This document shows, one piece after another, positions 25,864 through 36,525 of a stretch of 64,000 nucleotides of DNA (position 1 is its first letter; every line of letters starts with the position of its first letter). The notes beneath the pieces are model-generated. The model was not told the DNA's origin, did not search any database, and saw only the letters and a list, made by a program, of their open reading frames with translations. The translations under genes were made by a program, and so were the position numbers. The stretch is from NCBI GenBank assembly GCA_945881845.1, contig CAMCVN010000001.1, positions 112,666-176,665 of the forward strand. Reading direction: 5' to 3'. The stretch is from Bifidobacterium breve (lineage in GTDB: Bacteria; Actinomycetota; Thermoleophilia; Solirubrobacterales; Solirubrobacteraceae).

Positions 25864-26187
25864 ATGTCGTTCCTGTTGAACTGCCCCATATGCGGTACCC
25901 GAGAAGTCACCGACTTTGGTTTCGGCGGCGAAATTGTCGTGCGGCCTGAAAGCCGCCCAGGTGAGCGTGAACTGAACGCTTACAACTACTTCCGCGCCAA
26001 CACCGATGGTGTCCAGCGCGAATGGTGGTGGCACCGCGCCGGCTGCCGGACTTGGTTCCAAGCCGAACGTAATACCTCCACGAATGAGGTCCTCTGGACC
26101 GCCGTCCCTGAAATCACCGACGCCACACAGGCGCCGGTCTCACCTGTTGCCGAGGCCCGCGCGGCCGGCGGCGAGGAGCTGCGCTAA
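25864..26187 (+). CDS. mgdB: N-methylglutamate dehydrogenase/sarcosine oxidase delta subunit-like
   Basis: This 107-residue protein matches the small zinc-binding delta subunit of heterotetrameric sarcosine oxidase (SoxD) and its counterpart MgdB. It has CPICG at residues 7-11, then EWWWHRAGCRTWF, where His and Cys complete the zinc site, and the YNYFRANTDG segment. The C-terminal 25 residues are an Ala/Glu-rich tail. It is the first gene of the four-subunit operon, and its stop is directly followed by the alpha-subunit ATG. Confidence 0.87.
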   Translation: MSFLLNCPICGTREVTDFGFGGEIVVRPESRPGERELNAYNYFRANTDGVQREWWWHRAGCRTWFQAERNTSTNEVLWTAVPEITDATQAPVSPVAEARAAGGEELR

Positions 26188-29058
26188 ATGAGTCGTCTTG
26201 GTCCACAGCCCGCCGAGCGGATTGATCGCTCGAAGAAAGTCAAATTCAAGTTCGACGGCAAGTCCGTCAGTGGCTTCGAAGGCGACACAATTGCCTCGGC
26301 GCTCTACGCGCAAGGCCAGCGGATTTTCTCCCGCTCGTTCAAGTACCACCGTCCGCGCGGCATCGTAAGCGCTTCAGGCTGGACCGCCAACACTCTCGTC
26401 CAAGACGGCGAGTGGCCCGGCATCCGCGCAACGACTGAACGCGCAACCGAAGGTATGCAGGTCAAGCACATGAACGCCTGGCCTTCTCTGAACTTCGACG
26501 TGATGCGCGCATCCGACATCTTCGGCGGCCCTTTCATGCCGGCCGGCTTCTATTACAAGACCTTCATCTGGCCGCGCAGCGCTTGGCCTCTGTACGAGAA
26601 GGTTCTGCGCAACGCGGCAGGCCTCGGAGTCATGAAGAAGAGTCAAGCCCACCGCGAGTGGCGCACCGACTACCGACGTCGTCACTGCGACGTACTTGTA
26701 ATCGGCGGCGGAATTGCCGGCCTCAGCGCAGCTATCGCAGCAGCCCGCGAGGGCGCAGACGTCGTCCTAATCGACGAGGACGTTGAACCAGGCGGCCAGC
26801 TGCTCTGGCAGGGCCACCATGAGCAGGCCCGCAAGCTAGCCGAGGAGGCCAAAGCGGCCGGCGTTGAAATCATGAGCAACGCACCTGCCCTTGGTTACTT
26901 CGACGGGATGGTGCCGGTCTGGCAAGGCAGCACGCTGCATCAGATCCGCGCCCAGCGACATGTCGCTGCGACCGGCTCAATCGAACAGCCGCTCGTTTTC
27001 CCGAACAACGACCTTCCGGGAGTGATGCTTTCGACGGGCGCGATCAAACTGGCGGCGCTCTATGCGCTGAAGCCGGGAGAGAACGCCGTCATCGCGACAA
27101 CGGGTGACCGCGGCCTCGAAGCCGCGCTTGCCCTCCACGCGGTCGGCGTCAATGTCGCTGCCGTCGCCGATCTGTTGCCTAACCGCTCGAACGAATTGAC
27201 TGCCGCTATCGAGGCGGCAGGGATTCAGCTACTGCGCGGCATGACAGTCGTCGAAGCTACCGGCAACAAGCACCTTAAGGGCTGCACTCTCGCTGAAATC
27301 GACGCGAAGGGCCTCGCCAAGGCCGGCACGGAAGAGCGCTTCGATTGCGACCTTCTCGTCGTCTCCGGCGGCACAGTCCCTGCCTCGTCGCTGATGCTGC
27401 AAGCCGGCGCTAAGGCCAAGTTCAACTCAGAGACGAACTGCTTCCTTCCGGAAAACCCACCGCCCGGAATCCACCCTGCAGGCGCCGTCGCCGGCAAGGA
27501 AGAGCTTGACGCGGCTGCGCTAAGTGGCACTTTGGCCGGCGCGCGCGCCGCTCAGGAGTGCGAGTTCGGTGACGGATCGGCCGCCAACGCTGCGGCCGCC
27601 GCGCTCGAAGCTCTACCTGCCCCCTCCCCTGCTGCTCCTTCTCCCGCATACCAGCGGACAGCAACATCGAAGGGCAAGGCTTTCCTCGACCTCGATGAGG
27701 ACGTCACGACGAAGGACATGAAGTACGCGATCGAAGAGGGCTACGACTCGATCGAACTGAGCAAGCGCTACACGACTGTCACGATGGGCCCTTCGCAGGG
27801 TCGTATCTCGCAGCTTCCGAGCGTCAGGATGGTCGCCGACCAGACCGGCCTCAGCATCGACGAAACAGGAATCACAACGGCCCGCCCGCCATGGTCGACA
27901 GTGCCGCTTGGCGCTTGGGCAGGTCGCCCGTTCACGCCTGCGAAGCGCTCGGCAATCCATGCCCGTCAGCGTGAGCTGAACTCTCACGTCAAGTGGGCTG
28001 GCGACTGGCGCCGCGCCTACGACTACGGCGACGTAAAAGCCGAAGCGGCCGCTGTTCACAACGCCGTTGGCATGATCGACGTCTCGACGCTCGGCAAGAT
28101 GATCGTCAGCGGCCCAGAGGCAGGCAAGTTCCTTGACCGCATGTACACCAACCGTCTCAGCGACCTGAAGGTTGGGCGAATCCGTTACGGCATCCTCGGC
28201 AACGACGCCGGCCGGATCACCGACGACGGCACGGTCTGCCGTGTCTCTGAGGACAGCTTCCTTGTAACTACAACCTCTGCTGGAGCCGACGCGGTAGAGC
28301 GCTGGTTCACATGGTGGCTAGCCGCCTGGGAGATGGAAGTTCACGTCACCGACGTGACTCAAGGCCTCTGCGCGATCAACGTTGCTGGCCCGAAGGCGCG
28401 CGATCTACTCGGCAAGCTGACCGATGCCGATCTCACCAATGACGGCTTTGGCTACCTCGATGGGCACCAGATTCAGATTGCCGGCGTTCAGTGCCTCGCG
28501 ATGCGGATCGGTTTCGTCGGCGAACTCGGCTACGAGATTCACTACCCGGCAGCATGCGGGCAGTACCTCTGGGATCAAGTGCTCGAAGCTGGCGCTGAGT
28601 ACGGAATCAAGCCCTTCGGCCTCGAGCCACAGCGGATCCTGCGCCTTGAGAAGGCCCACATCATCGTTGGCCAGGACACCGACTCCGAGTCGAACGCTTA
28701 CGAGAGCCAAATGGGCTGGATCGTCAAGCTCGACAAGGAAGAGGACTTCATGGGCAAGTGGGCCCTGGAGCGCGCCAACGAGCGCGGCATGATCAACACG
28801 CTCGTCGGCTTCAAGATCGACGGCGACGATGTTCCTATCGAGGGCTCGGCGGTAGTCGTTGACGGCCAGCCAGCCGGGCGCGTTACTTCGTCGCGCTACT
28901 CGGAACTACTCGGGCAGTCGATTGGACTTGCTTGGGTCCCAGCCGAACACGGCAAGGACGGCGGCTCGCTGCACATCAAGTACGGCGACAAGAGTCAAAC
29001 CGCCACAGTTGTACACGGAGCTTTCTACGACCCCGACCAGGAGCGCCTGCGTTCATGA
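26188..29058 (+). CDS. mgdC: N-methylglutamate dehydrogenase/sarcosine oxidase alpha subunit-like
   Basis: This 956-residue protein has the full alpha-subunit layout. The N-terminal 2Fe-2S-like domain (FDGKSVSGFEGDTIASALYA) is followed by FKYHRPRGIVSASGW. A dinucleotide-binding domain begins near residue 170 (VLVIGGGIAGLSAAIAAARE). The C-terminal half (about 600-950) is aminomethyltransferase-like (GCV_T), with the folate-binding style GELGYEIHYPA. It contributes the NAD+ site and the tetrahydrofolate site, where the oxidised methyl group becomes methylene-tetrahydrofolate. MgdC and SoxA are close homologues; the N-methylglutamate assignment comes from the adjacent gmaS-mgs genes. Confidence 0.9.
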   Translation: MSRLGPQPAERIDRSKKVKFKFDGKSVSGFEGDTIASALYAQGQRIFSRSFKYHRPRGIVSASGWTANTLVQDGEWPGIRATTERATEGMQVKHMNAWPSLNFDVMRASDIFGGPFMPAGFYYKTFIWPRSAWPLYEKVLRNAAGLGVMKKSQAHREWRTDYRRRHCDVLVIGGGIAGLSAAIAAAREGADVVLIDEDVEPGGQLLWQGHHEQARKLAEEAKAAGVEIMSNAPALGYFDGMVPVWQGSTLHQIRAQRHVAATGSIEQPLVFPNNDLPGVMLSTGAIKLAALYALKPGENAVIATTGDRGLEAALALHAVGVNVAAVADLLPNRSNELTAAIEAAGIQLLRGMTVVEATGNKHLKGCTLAEIDAKGLAKAGTEERFDCDLLVVSGGTVPASSLMLQAGAKAKFNSETNCFLPENPPPGIHPAGAVAGKEELDAAALSGTLAGARAAQECEFGDGSAANAAAAALEALPAPSPAAPSPAYQRTATSKGKAFLDLDEDVTTKDMKYAIEEGYDSIELSKRYTTVTMGPSQGRISQLPSVRMVADQTGLSIDETGITTARPPWSTVPLGAWAGRPFTPAKRSAIHARQRELNSHVKWAGDWRRAYDYGDVKAEAAAVHNAVGMIDVSTLGKMIVSGPEAGKFLDRMYTNRLSDLKVGRIRYGILGNDAGRITDDGTVCRVSEDSFLVTTTSAGADAVERWFTWWLAAWEMEVHVTDVTQGLCAINVAGPKARDLLGKLTDADLTNDGFGYLDGHQIQIAGVQCLAMRIGFVGELGYEIHYPAACGQYLWDQVLEAGAEYGIKPFGLEPQRILRLEKAHIIVGQDTDSESNAYESQMGWIVKLDKEEDFMGKWALERANERGMINTLVGFKIDGDDVPIEGSAVVVDGQPAGRVTSSRYSELLGQSIGLAWVPAEHGKDGGSLHIKYGDKSQTATVVHGAFYDPDQERLRS

Positions 29059-29804
29059 GCCTGAAATTCCTATCCGCCGACGAAGCCCAAGTTCAGGGAT
29101 CGTTCACTCCCCTGCTCCAAAGCAACATCGAAGCCGAGCTCGTTGCAGCCGGCGCACAGATCGAAGAGCGTGACGGCTGGCGCGTGGCCGCCAACTATGG
29201 CGACACGATCGCCGAGAAGAAGGCCTGCGCCGAGAGCGTCGGCGTCGCCGACCTGTCAAGCCTTGGCATCACTGAGCTGCTCGCCAACCCAGCCGTGATC
29301 GAAGCGATCACTACCGGAGTTGCGGGAACGGCCGCGAAGCTCGGGGAAGCGGTCTTTGCTGGAGGCGCTTGGTGGTGCACGGTCAAGCCGGACCGCGTTC
29401 TGGCAATGACTGCACCCGGCGACACGGCAAGCCTCCGAGGCCGGCTTGAAGCCGCCGCAGATGCACGGAGCGAACTGACCTCGGTCACCGACCTCACGAG
29501 CACGCTGACTACGTTCAGCGTGAGCGGGCCGTTGGCGCGCGACACCTTCGCCCGGATCACGGCGCTCGACCTGCGTGACCGCGAGTTCCCTCTCCAGGGC
29601 TTCCAGCCCGGCTCAATCGGCCGCGTTCCGGGGCTGCTGCTGCGCCAGGGTTCGGACAGCTTCCTTCACACCTTTGGCGCCGCGAGCGCCCAATACATGT
29701 GGGAATCAGTGATCGACGCTGCCGAAGATCTCGGTGGACGGGCGGTTGGAATCGATGCGCTTGGCCCGCTGGGCGGCGCTGTGGAGGCAACAACCAATGC
29801 GTGA
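29055..29804 (+). CDS. mgdD: N-methylglutamate dehydrogenase/sarcosine oxidase gamma subunit-like
   Basis: This 249-residue protein corresponds to SoxG/MgdD. It starts at an ATGA overlap with the alpha-subunit gene. Weak but recognisable family traits are GVADLSSLGITELL, WWCTVKPDRVLAM, TFSVSGPLARDTFARI and the C-terminal FLHTFGAASAQYMWESVIDA (GCV_T-like). The subunit packs against the alpha and beta chains. It is somewhat longer than typical gamma subunits of about 200 residues because of an N-terminal extension. Confidence 0.83.
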   Translation: MSLKFLSADEAQVQGSFTPLLQSNIEAELVAAGAQIEERDGWRVAANYGDTIAEKKACAESVGVADLSSLGITELLANPAVIEAITTGVAGTAAKLGEAVFAGGAWWCTVKPDRVLAMTAPGDTASLRGRLEAAADARSELTSVTDLTSTLTTFSVSGPLARDTFARITALDLRDREFPLQGFQPGSIGRVPGLLLRQGSDSFLHTFGAASAQYMWESVIDAAEDLGGRAVGIDALGPLGGAVEATTNA

Positions 29805-31014
29805 CATTTTCCGTCAAAGCAAGATGTGGCACACGCCTTCGAAGCTGAAGGACAACTACGAGGTCGTAATCATCGGCGGCGGCTCGCACGGGCTCGCAAC
29901 CGCTTACTACCTGACGAAGCATCACGGCATCAAGGACATCTGCATCCTTGAGAAGAACTACATCGGCTCCGGAGCATCGGGCCGCAACACGACGATCTTG
30001 CGCTCCAACTACAAGACGCCTGAAGGCGCGCGCTTCTATGACGCGTCGGTGAAGCTTTACGAGAACCTGTCGAAGGATCTTCAGTTCAACCTGATGTTCT
30101 CGCAGCAGGGCCACCTAACGCTCGGCCACACCGACCGCGCAATGTTCGTGATGCACGAGCGCGCAGAAGTCAACCGCTTGGTCGGGATCAACACCTCAGT
30201 TGTCGACGCCGACGAAGTTCAGCGGATGGTCCCTGCAATGCAGGTGACCGACGACGCCGAGTACCCGATCATGGGCGCCCTCTACCACCCACCCGGCGGC
30301 ATCATCCGCCACGACGCCGTTGTCTGGGGTTACGCGCGCGGAGCCGACCGCGGCGGCGCTGAGATCCACTCCAACAGCGAAGTCACTGCGATCCACAAGG
30401 ACGGCGACCGCGTTACAGGCGTCACCGTCAACGGCAACCAGCGCGTCAATGGCGGCACGGTGCTCTCTGCAACCGCTGGTTGGTCCTCGATCCTCTCCGA
30501 GATGGCCGGCTTTGAACTGCCGATCACGACGCACATCCTGCAGGCCTTCGTGACCGAGCCGGTCAAGCCGATCCTCGACAAGGTGATCGTTTCCTCGCAG
30601 ATGCACGTCTACATCTCGCAGACCGACCGCGGTGAGTTCCTGATCGGCTCTGAGATTGAGCCGTGGACTACCTACAGGATGAACGGCACACTTAACTTCC
30701 TGCAGGAGTCGACGCGCCACGCGCTGGAGCTCTTCCCTCAGTTGGAGCGCGCTCGGATGCTGCGCAGCTGGGCAGGACTGTGCGACCTCAGCCCTGACTA
30801 CTCGCCGATCCTAGGCAAGACAGAAGTCGACGGATTCCTCGTCTCGACCGGTTGGGGAACCTACGGCTTCAAGGCCGCGCCGATCGTCGGCGTAACGCTC
30901 GCAGAGCTGATCGCAACCGGGAAGACGCCGGATCTGATCAAGCCTTTCGAAGTCGAGCGCTTCTACACCGACGAGCTCGTCTCAGAGCTTGGCGCAGCCG
31001 CCGTCTCGCACTAG
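29797..31014 (+). CDS. mgdA: N-methylglutamate dehydrogenase/sarcosine oxidase beta subunit-like
   Basis: This 405-residue FAD-dependent amine oxidase-type protein starts at the ATG at 29797, with GGAGG 8-9 bases upstream, overlapping the gamma gene by 8 bases. Its Rossmann motif is VVIIGGGSHGLATAYYL (residues 23-39). It has GSGASGRNTT and the segment R-H172-D-A-V-V-W-G. In characterised sarcosine oxidase beta subunits the covalent FMN is on a His in this position (His173). The C-terminal GWGTYGFKAAP is the conserved FAD-contact loop. This subunit oxidises the N-methyl group of the substrate. Confidence 0.9.
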   Translation: MRDIFRQSKMWHTPSKLKDNYEVVIIGGGSHGLATAYYLTKHHGIKDICILEKNYIGSGASGRNTTILRSNYKTPEGARFYDASVKLYENLSKDLQFNLMFSQQGHLTLGHTDRAMFVMHERAEVNRLVGINTSVVDADEVQRMVPAMQVTDDAEYPIMGALYHPPGGIIRHDAVVWGYARGADRGGAEIHSNSEVTAIHKDGDRVTGVTVNGNQRVNGGTVLSATAGWSSILSEMAGFELPITTHILQAFVTEPVKPILDKVIVSSQMHVYISQTDRGEFLIGSEIEPWTTYRMNGTLNFLQESTRHALELFPQLERARMLRSWAGLCDLSPDYSPILGKTEVDGFLVSTGWGTYGFKAAPIVGVTLAELIATGKTPDLIKPFEVERFYTDELVSELGAAAVSH

Positions 31015-31061
31015 CACTCCTTTCCAAGCAGTTTCACCAACCCAAACACACAGGAGCAGTC

Positions 31062-32738
<1,677 letters not shown>

Positions 32739-32841
32739 TCAAGTTTGAGCCGCTTACGGCGACCGCTGCCGGTAATCTGAGCAATGTGCTTGGAAATAGC
32801 GGAACTGACCGACCCCTAGACGACACCGCAGCGGCCATCTA

Positions 32842-33648
32842 ATGGCGCCCAAGCAAGCGAAGCCCGAGGTGCGGGTATCGGTCGTTGACAGCGCGGAGAT
32901 CTCGCTGCGCTCATGGCTCGGGCCTGGTAACCACCGCCCCGGCGATCGCCTTCCACCTGAGCAGGAGATCGCGGCGATGCTCGGCATTTCGCGTGGCACT
33001 CTGCGCCTAGCACTCGAGCGGCTCTCCGCCAATGGCGAAATCGTCCGCCGACAAGGATCTGGTACCTACGTTGGCCGCGTCGCAGTTCCGTCGGCGTTCA
33101 GCGAGGGCCTCGAAGTACTTGAATCGTACGCTTCGCTCGCGCGCCGCCAAGGGCACACCGTTAAGGCGCGCGATGTGTCGATTTCGCAGCAGCGCGCCCC
33201 TGGCTATGTCGCCGAGGCGCTGAACCTACGGAAGAACTCTGACGCGCTGTGCGTTGAGCGCACGGTGTTTGTTGATAAGGACCCCGCCGCCCACATGCGC
33301 GACTGGATCCACCCTTCTGTGCCGCTCCCGTCGATGGAGAAGCTGCAGTCGGCGATCGAGCGCGGCCAGATGATGCTCGACATCCTTATTGGGGCCGGCG
33401 TTCCAGTCGCGTTCGCCCGCACCGGCATCCGTCCGCGACTACTTGAGCCAGGCGAGGAGGTCGGCGATGCACTCGGCGTCACGCGCACGACCGGGGCACT
33501 CGAAATCACCGAAACAATCCACATCAACGACGGCGACGCGGTCCAATACTCGGTCGACGTCTTCCCACCTGGAGCAAATGACCTCCACGTGCTGCGCGGA
33601 CTAGGTGACCGTGAGCTGCTCCCAGTCAACGGCCGCGCGCCGTCCTAA
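32842..33648 (+). CDS. GntR-family (HutC-type) transcriptional regulator
   Basis: This 268-residue regulator has a winged helix-turn-helix at about residues 15-80 (RPGDRLPPEQEIAAMLGISR, GEIVRRQGSGTYV) and a UTRA-like ligand domain (about 95-260) with ALCVERTVFVDKDPA, FARTGIRPRLLEPGEEVGD and ITETIHINDGDAVQYSVDVF. HutC-type regulators respond to small molecules. Being in the plus-strand run after fhs, it is the likely regulator of the divergent amine-utilisation operons. The effector is not known. Confidence 0.9.
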   Translation: MAPKQAKPEVRVSVVDSAEISLRSWLGPGNHRPGDRLPPEQEIAAMLGISRGTLRLALERLSANGEIVRRQGSGTYVGRVAVPSAFSEGLEVLESYASLARRQGHTVKARDVSISQQRAPGYVAEALNLRKNSDALCVERTVFVDKDPAAHMRDWIHPSVPLPSMEKLQSAIERGQMMLDILIGAGVPVAFARTGIRPRLLEPGEEVGDALGVTRTTGALEITETIHINDGDAVQYSVDVFPPGANDLHVLRGLGDRELLPVNGRAPS

Positions 33649-33656
33649 CCAGCGAT

Positions 33657-34559
33657 ATGACCGACCGTCCTCTGATTCTCTGCGACGTTGGGCCGCGCGA
33701 CGGCCTGCAGAATGCTGAGCCGACACTCAGCCCTGAGCAGCGCGCCGAATACGTAAACCTGCTGGCGGCTACAGGACTGTCGCGGATCGAAGCCGTCAGC
33801 TTTGTCAACCCGAAGCGCGTGCCACAGATGGCGGGCGCCGAAGAGGTAATGCAACTAATTGAGCGCAAACCCGGCGTCACCTACGCAGGGCTGGCACTCA
33901 ACGAGCGAGGTTACGACCGGGCGTTGGCCTGCGGCGTTGATCTTGTCCAATACGTCGTTCCTCTCAGCGAAACGTTCGCCGAGAAGAATCAGGGAACCAC
34001 GGTTGACGCGGCAGCAGCCGTTGGCATCGATCTCGCGGCGCGCGCGAAGGCCGACGGGATTGACTTTGCGGTCACGCTCTCAGTCGCCTTCGGTTGCCCT
34101 TACGACGGCAAGATCGAATCCTCGCGTGTGCTCTCAGCAGCAGAGCATCTCGCCGCTGGCGGCGTTGAGGAGATCATGTTGGCCGACACGATCGGCGTAG
34201 GCGTCCCAACTCAGGTACGCGAGCTCGTCACCGAGACACTCGGGCTGGGGCTGACGGTTGGCGTCCACTTCCACAACACGCGCAACACCGGTTACGCGAA
34301 CGCCGTTGCCGCGGTTGAGTCCGGGGCAACCATTCTCGACGCATCAACAGGGGGTCTCGGTGGCTGCCCGTTCACTCCTAATGCCACCGGGAACATCGCT
34401 ACCGAGGATCTCGTGTATCTGCTCGAAGGGATGGGAATTGAAACCGGCGTGAACCTCGAGGGCTTATTTGAGGTGTCGCGCTGGCTCTCTGAGCAGATGG
34501 GAACTGCCCTGCCAGGGCTGACCTACAAAGCAGGTGGCTTCGCCCCAATCGCCTCCTAG
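33657..34559 (+). CDS. Hydroxymethylglutaryl-CoA lyase-like protein
   Basis: This 300-residue DRE-TIM metallolyase has the N-terminal CDVGPRDGLQN, FVNPKRVPQMAGAEEV, the metal-site HFHNTRN and the characteristic lyase loop GGLGGCPFTPNATGN with its Cys. It cleaves HMG-CoA to acetoacetate and acetyl-CoA, as in leucine catabolism, or acts on a related hydroxyacyl-CoA. It starts 8 bases after the GntR gene, so the two are probably co-transcribed. No leucine-degradation genes are visible here, so the physiological substrate is uncertain. Confidence 0.88.
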   Translation: MTDRPLILCDVGPRDGLQNAEPTLSPEQRAEYVNLLAATGLSRIEAVSFVNPKRVPQMAGAEEVMQLIERKPGVTYAGLALNERGYDRALACGVDLVQYVVPLSETFAEKNQGTTVDAAAAVGIDLAARAKADGIDFAVTLSVAFGCPYDGKIESSRVLSAAEHLAAGGVEEIMLADTIGVGVPTQVRELVTETLGLGLTVGVHFHNTRNTGYANAVAAVESGATILDASTGGLGGCPFTPNATGNIATEDLVYLLEGMGIETGVNLEGLFEVSRWLSEQMGTALPGLTYKAGGFAPIAS

Positions 34560-34574
34560 CGAGCACTCTGGCGC

Positions 34575-34868
34575 TCAGGCGCCGAGCTTGCCCGCAAGGC
34601 TGACCACGACGAAGAGCAACACTGCCGCCCCCATCACTCGCCTGCCTCTATTCACCCCGTCGGTGACCTCCCACCAAGCGAAGCAACTGAGCGCGACGTA
34701 GAACAGAGCCGATGCGGCGTCGTGAACCGAGCCGCCAGTGAAGTGCCCAACAATCCAGGCCGCAATCGCGGTTAGCAGCGGCGCGTTCGGGAACTGCGCA
34801 ATCGGGGCGTCCTTCGGCCAGCCCCGCTGGCCTCGGTGCCAAAGTTCTCTTAATGAGGAGGCGCTCAC
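34575..34868 (-). CDS. Small membrane protein, two to three helices
   Basis: This 97-residue protein starts at GTG 34868. A polar N-terminus (LRELWHRGQRGWPKDAPIAQ) leads into FPNAPLLTAIAAWIVGHF, then hydrophobic segments ALFYVALSCFAWWEV and VMGAAVLLFVVVSLAGKL. I recognise this as a type of small conserved hypothetical protein seen in actinobacteria, without a known function. It is divergent from the GST gene and converges with the HMG-CoA lyase-like gene, with a short GGCGC/GCGCC hairpin at 34570-34583 over its stop. Confidence 0.7.
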   Translation of the reverse strand: MSASSLRELWHRGQRGWPKDAPIAQFPNAPLLTAIAAWIVGHFTGGSVHDAASALFYVALSCFAWWEVTDGVNRGRRVMGAAVLLFVVVSLAGKLGA

Positions 34869-34912
34869 GCCTTAAGCGTATCCGGCCGCGAAGCGGTGAT
34901 AGCGTGCGACAG

Positions 34913-35563
34913 ATGATCACTCTCTACTCAATGCCTGGTAGCTCAGCCACCGCGCCACGAATCGCGCTCGATGAAGCTGGCGCAGAGTATTCGATGATTC
35001 AAGTTGAGCGCGACGAGGCCGGACGCAACACCGCCCCAGACGGCTACGACGCGCTTAATCCGATGGGCACAGTGCCGACTCTCGTGGACGGCGAGCTCGT
35101 CGTGACCGAGGCCGCGGCCTGCTGCCTATACATCGCTGAAAAGTACCCAGACGCTGCACTGGTGCCCGCGACCGGGAGCGACGATTGGGCGACGACGCTG
35201 CGCTGGCTCACGCTGCTCACAAACACCGCTCAGGCCTCATTCCTACGCTGGTACTACCCAGATCAGTACACAACCGACGAAGCGGGCCTAGCGCCCATCC
35301 AAGAGGCCTCGGTGGCCGAACTCGCTCGCGTGGCCGACGTTCTGGCGGCGCAGATCGGCGATGGCCCCTTCCTAATCGGCACGCAGTTCACAGTCGTCGA
35401 CGGTTTCCTCGCGATGCTGACTGGCTGGAGCGGCGACCTAGGCGCCGGCTCGCGCTGGTCTGACAACCCGACGCTCGAAGCGCACTACAACGCCGTTGCC
35501 CAGCGGCCCGCGGCCGGAGCCGCCCTCGTCGCAGAAGGGTTCCCCGCAGCCAACGTTTCCTAG
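34913..35563 (+). CDS. Glutathione S-transferase-like protein
   Basis: This 216-residue protein starts at the ATG at 34913 (MITLYSMPGSSATAPRIALD). It has an N-terminal thioredoxin fold with Ser/Cys-position SATAPR, the cis-Pro TVPTLVDGE, TEAAACCLYIAEKYP, and a helical C-terminal domain with the N-capping box-like FTVVDGFLAMLTGW. GST-type proteins conjugate or isomerise electrophiles with a thiol. A fragment of a second copy of its C-terminal coding region occurs 1.1 kb downstream at 36526-36570. Confidence 0.88.
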   Translation: MITLYSMPGSSATAPRIALDEAGAEYSMIQVERDEAGRNTAPDGYDALNPMGTVPTLVDGELVVTEAAACCLYIAEKYPDAALVPATGSDDWATTLRWLTLLTNTAQASFLRWYYPDQYTTDEAGLAPIQEASVAELARVADVLAAQIGDGPFLIGTQFTVVDGFLAMLTGWSGDLGAGSRWSDNPTLEAHYNAVAQRPAAGAALVAEGFPAANVS

Positions 35564-35713
35564 CCCGGCAACGGACAACCCGTTAGAAGTGACAAAGCAG
35601 GCGCCTCCGGAAACAATCGCATTACGCGCCATAGGTTGTTTGAGGTCGCCGTTCGCAGGTGCAGGCAGGCCTACCGTCTCAACACCGGCTCGGACATCAA
35701 ATCCGGTCTAACT

Positions 35714-35775
35714 TTGTCGCTGCGTGTGTCGCCGCCTGCCTGGGCCAGCGAGCGTCTACTGCGGGACCGGCCCTG
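35714..35775 (+). repeat. Degenerate third copy of the tRNA-Gln-associated repeat
   Basis: This stretch (TTGTCGCTGCGTGTGTCGCC, continuing to CTACTGCGGGAC) aligns with the sequence leading into and including the 50-bp direct repeats at 37649 and 38578. About three quarters of positions match by eye, including the tRNA-like CTACTGCGGGAC. It overlaps the 3' end of the cupin gene. Similarity is clear but imperfect, so this may be an old copy. Confidence 0.5.
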
Positions 35776-36367
35776 CCTGAGGGATTGCGTTGCGACCGGG
35801 CGCGCGCAGGCGCCTCATCTGACCGTCCGCCTCGCTGTAGAGACCAAGCCAGACGAGCGGCGGCGAATAGGAATGGATTGTGACGGCCGGCGCGCCAGCG
35901 AAATGTTCAACTTGGTGGATGTACCCAAGCGGGCCTTCCTGCTGCTGGCCTGTGCGAAGCACGTGGCCAGAGTCGGCCCGCCCAGGTTGTAGATGGCGCT
36001 CCTTAATTGCCCCTTCCACAACCGCAATCCCAACCTCAGAGAGGTCGTGGTCGTGCAGCCTGGCTGTCTGACCGCTCAACCACGAGCAGACCCATATCTC
36101 AACAAAGTCGTTCTCAAACAGCAGTCGGTAATCCCGGGACTCCTCGGATACCACAACGTAATCGCTCCATAGTCCGCTTTCACCGATCCTTGCGCTCAGG
36201 GCCGCTAGCTCGGGTGCGTGCAGCCGCTGGTCAACATCAGCGACGAAGCGCAGCGCTTCAGGAAGAGGTGGGCAAGGCAACGGTTGGCCGTGGGTCGGCC
36301 AAGCGAGGGTAGTTCGCGATTCGTCGGTCACGCGGCGATCATAATCGGGTTCGACGTTGCGCGACAT
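35756..36367 (-). CDS. Cysteine dioxygenase-like cupin protein
   Basis: This 203-residue protein starts at the ATG at 36367 (MSRNVEPDYD); a GTG 36 bases further in is possible. It has the thiol-dioxygenase cupin pattern: LHDHDLSEVGIAVVEGAI supplies two iron-binding His, GYIHQVEHF supplies the third, and VTIHSYSPPL follows. Such enzymes oxidise cysteine or 3-mercaptopropionate to sulfinates with Fe(II) and oxygen. The stop codon sits inside a degenerate copy of the tRNA-Gln-linked repeat, so the original C-terminus may have been remodelled by that sequence. Confidence 0.78.
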   Translation of the reverse strand: MSRNVEPDYDRRVTDESRTTLAWPTHGQPLPCPPLPEALRFVADVDQRLHAPELAALSARIGESGLWSDYVVVSEESRDYRLLFENDFVEIWVCSWLSGQTARLHDHDLSEVGIAVVEGAIKERHLQPGRADSGHVLRTGQQQEGPLGYIHQVEHFAGAPAVTIHSYSPPLVWLGLYSEADGQMRRLRAPGRNAIPQAGPVPQ

Positions 36368-36525
36368 GGCAGACGGTTGTAGCGTCCTGACATGCGGCCC
36401 TCCGACCGGACGCCTGGAGCGCTTCAAACGCACCTCGGCCGCTCGTCTTTGAAGCGACTCGTTGTAGTTTCTGCGACTCGTGGCCGATCTCGAGCGCCCT
36501 CGATCACTCATCTAGGGTGTTGAGC

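Noticed and set aside
27422..27667. Minus-strand frame inside the alpha-subunit gene
   Set aside because: Low-complexity Arg/Gly-rich translation typical of antisense frames in GC-rich DNA, fully inside a well-supported gene.
25864..31014. Plain sarcosine oxidase operon as the sole reading of the four-subunit genes
   Set aside because: Possible by homology, but the divergent neighbours gmaS-like and mgsABC-like make N-methylglutamate dehydrogenase the better reading. Kept as the main alternative.
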